Part shown: piece by piece, positions 14,450 through 15,390 of the stretch | Layout of the letters: each line of letters opens with the position of its first letter | How positions within the stretch are numbered: the stretch's first letter is position 1 | DNA from: Chloroflexota bacterium | Lineage (GTDB): Bacteria > Chloroflexota > Dehalococcoidia > Lucifugimonadales > JADFKI01 | Assembly: GCA_022565015.1 (NCBI GenBank) | Contig: JADFKI010000054.1 | Span: 1 to 15,390, forward strand | Direction: 5' to 3' | Length of the DNA: 15,390 bases | Notes under the pieces: generated by a model | What the model saw: the letters and a program-made list of their open reading frames with translations, nothing else | Told to the model about the DNA's origin: nothing | Database searches by the model: none | Position numbers and translations under genes: made by a program

Positions 14450-15337
14450 ATGTTAGACGCATTAATCGACACTCTTCAGCTATTTCCTCGGGGACTCGTG
14501 TACGTGGGTCTGGCGGTCATCATTTTAGGTATAGCCCGAGTCGTCCAGGGGGTAGCCACGCCTTATAGCGTAAGGGAGCAGCTAAATACGAAAGACAACG
14601 TGGCCCTCGCCCTTGCGGTGTCCGGATATTATCTGGGCACGATTATCATTGTCCTGGGCGCCATTTATCAGCCCCTCCGATTGATTGAAGACGGAGGGAT
14701 TGGAATTGACCTGCAGTTCGGATGGGACGTGCTCGAGGTGTTTATCACGTCTCTTGTGGGAATAGCGATTTTGAATATCGCGCGAATCGTCGTCGACAAG
14801 CTGATTCTCTATAAGTTCAGTACGGAAAAAGAGATCATTGAAGACCAGAACGTGGGAACGGGCGCGGTGGAATTCGGTGTCTATATCGCCGTGAGCCTGA
14901 TTATAGCCGCATCCATTACGGGTGCGGGGGGCGGTCCAGCCACCTCATTCGCATTCCTAGGGTTGGGACTTCTGGTGCTTATCGTGTTCACGCTCTTATA
15001 CAATCTCACGACCTCTTTTGACATCCACGAGGAGATCGAGCGGGACAACGTCGCCGTGGGTGTCGCCCTGGGGGCGAACATTATCGCCATCGGGATAGTG
15101 GCGTTCAAGGCGGTGTTCGGAGATTTCGTGGGATGGACAGAGGGCCTGATCGCCTTCGCGGTCTTCGCGATCATCGGATTTATCGTGCTGTTCGTAGTGC
15201 GCATGCTGTTCAATTACGTGCTGCACCCCAGCGCCGACGTGCCGCACGAGCTGGCCGTGGACCAGAACCTGGGATTCGCGTTTCTCCAGGGCTCGGTGGT
15301 GATCAGCGTCAGCCTGATATTGTTCTTCGCCATATAG
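14450..15337 (+). CDS. DUF350 integral membrane protein with two tandem DUF350 units
   Basis: A 295-residue polytopic membrane protein with about eight predicted transmembrane helices. A motif with DN or DQN followed by small residues and a Gly-rich helix recurs four times: TKDNVALALAVSG, EDQNVGTGAVEFG, RDNVAVGVALGAN and VDQNLGFAFLQGS. A single DUF350 unit (E. coli YjfL type) holds two of these, so this protein is a tandem duplication. The conserved acidic/amide pairs inside or beside helices suggest a channel-, carrier- or scaffold-like role; no function is established. ATG 14450 has GAGAGGA six bases upstream. The remaining 53 bases to the window end show no gene start I can support; further operon members may lie beyond. 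Confidence 0.9.
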   Translation: MLDALIDTLQLFPRGLVYVGLAVIILGIARVVQGVATPYSVREQLNTKDNVALALAVSGYYLGTIIIVLGAIYQPLRLIEDGGIGIDLQFGWDVLEVFITSLVGIAILNIARIVVDKLILYKFSTEKEIIEDQNVGTGAVEFGVYIAVSLIIAASITGAGGGPATSFAFLGLGLLVLIVFTLLYNLTTSFDIHEEIERDNVAVGVALGANIIAIGIVAFKAVFGDFVGWTEGLIAFAVFAIIGFIVLFVVRMLFNYVLHPSADVPHELAVDQNLGFAFLQGSVVISVSLILFFAI

Positions 15338-15390
15338 AGCTGTGGGGCCAAGGCTTGCGTTGAGAGGCGAACGCTAACTTAGCTGGACTT

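Noticed and set aside
15357..15374. Small hairpin GCGTT/AACGC after the DUF350 gene as a terminator
   Set aside because: Only five base pairs with an eight-base loop and no T-run follow it, so it is within chance.

Overview
The window looks like a piece of a bacterial chromosome. GC is high, most genes are led by good Shine-Dalgarno (SD) sequences, and TTG, GTG and possibly CTG starts occur. The mix of an F420-type luciferase-like oxidoreductase, a stand-alone thiamine-diphosphate lyase, several SDR and beta-hydroxyacid dehydrogenases, a flavoprotein monooxygenase and an atrazine-hydrolase-type amidohydrolase suggests a metabolically versatile heterotroph. Chloroflexota (a Dehalococcoidia/SAR202-like lineage) would fit, but this is an inference from gene content only. 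There are no rRNA or tRNA genes, CRISPR arrays, transposases or phage genes that I can see.

Layout. Bases 1-816 (+) hold the 3' part of proC and a one-domain yggT that overlaps it by one base. Bases 828-1005 hold a non-coding palindromic repeat with perfect 15-bp ends, between convergent yggT and a DUF167 gene. Bases 1029-6626 (-) carry, in transcription order, an F420/LLM oxidoreductase, a biotin protein ligase without a DNA-binding domain, an intact SDR, an SDR that has lost its catalytic Tyr and Lys, a TPP enzyme with its own promoter, and DUF167. Bases 6811-7318 (+) are a small unassigned gene with a candidate extended -10 promoter. It ends three bases from the convergent AlkD-like gene.

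Bases 7322-11522 (-) form a second same-strand group: amidohydrolase, beta-hydroxyacid dehydrogenase, flavoprotein monooxygenase, AlkD-like DNA glycosylase. A membrane-anchored TlpA/ResA thioredoxin (11668-12267, -) lies just upstream. Bases 12515-13000 (+) are a DinB/DUF664 protein, convergent with a stand-alone CinA C-terminal amidase (13071-13559, -). From 13769 a well-formed sigma70-like promoter drives a two-gene (+) unit of a DUF4178-like soluble protein and a DUF350 membrane protein made of two tandem DUF350 units.

How the genes may work together. The two minus-strand groups look catabolic: ring or C-N hydrolysis, flavin-dependent oxygenation or hydride transfer, alcohol and hydroxyacid oxidation, and TPP-dependent C-C cleavage. 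No substrate can be named. The points most worth following are the active-plus-dead SDR pair, the palindromic repeat, the missing canonical start of the AlkD-like gene, the Glu-to-Gln change in the amidohydrolase, and the DUF4178-DUF350 envelope module at the right edge, whose remaining partners probably lie beyond the window.
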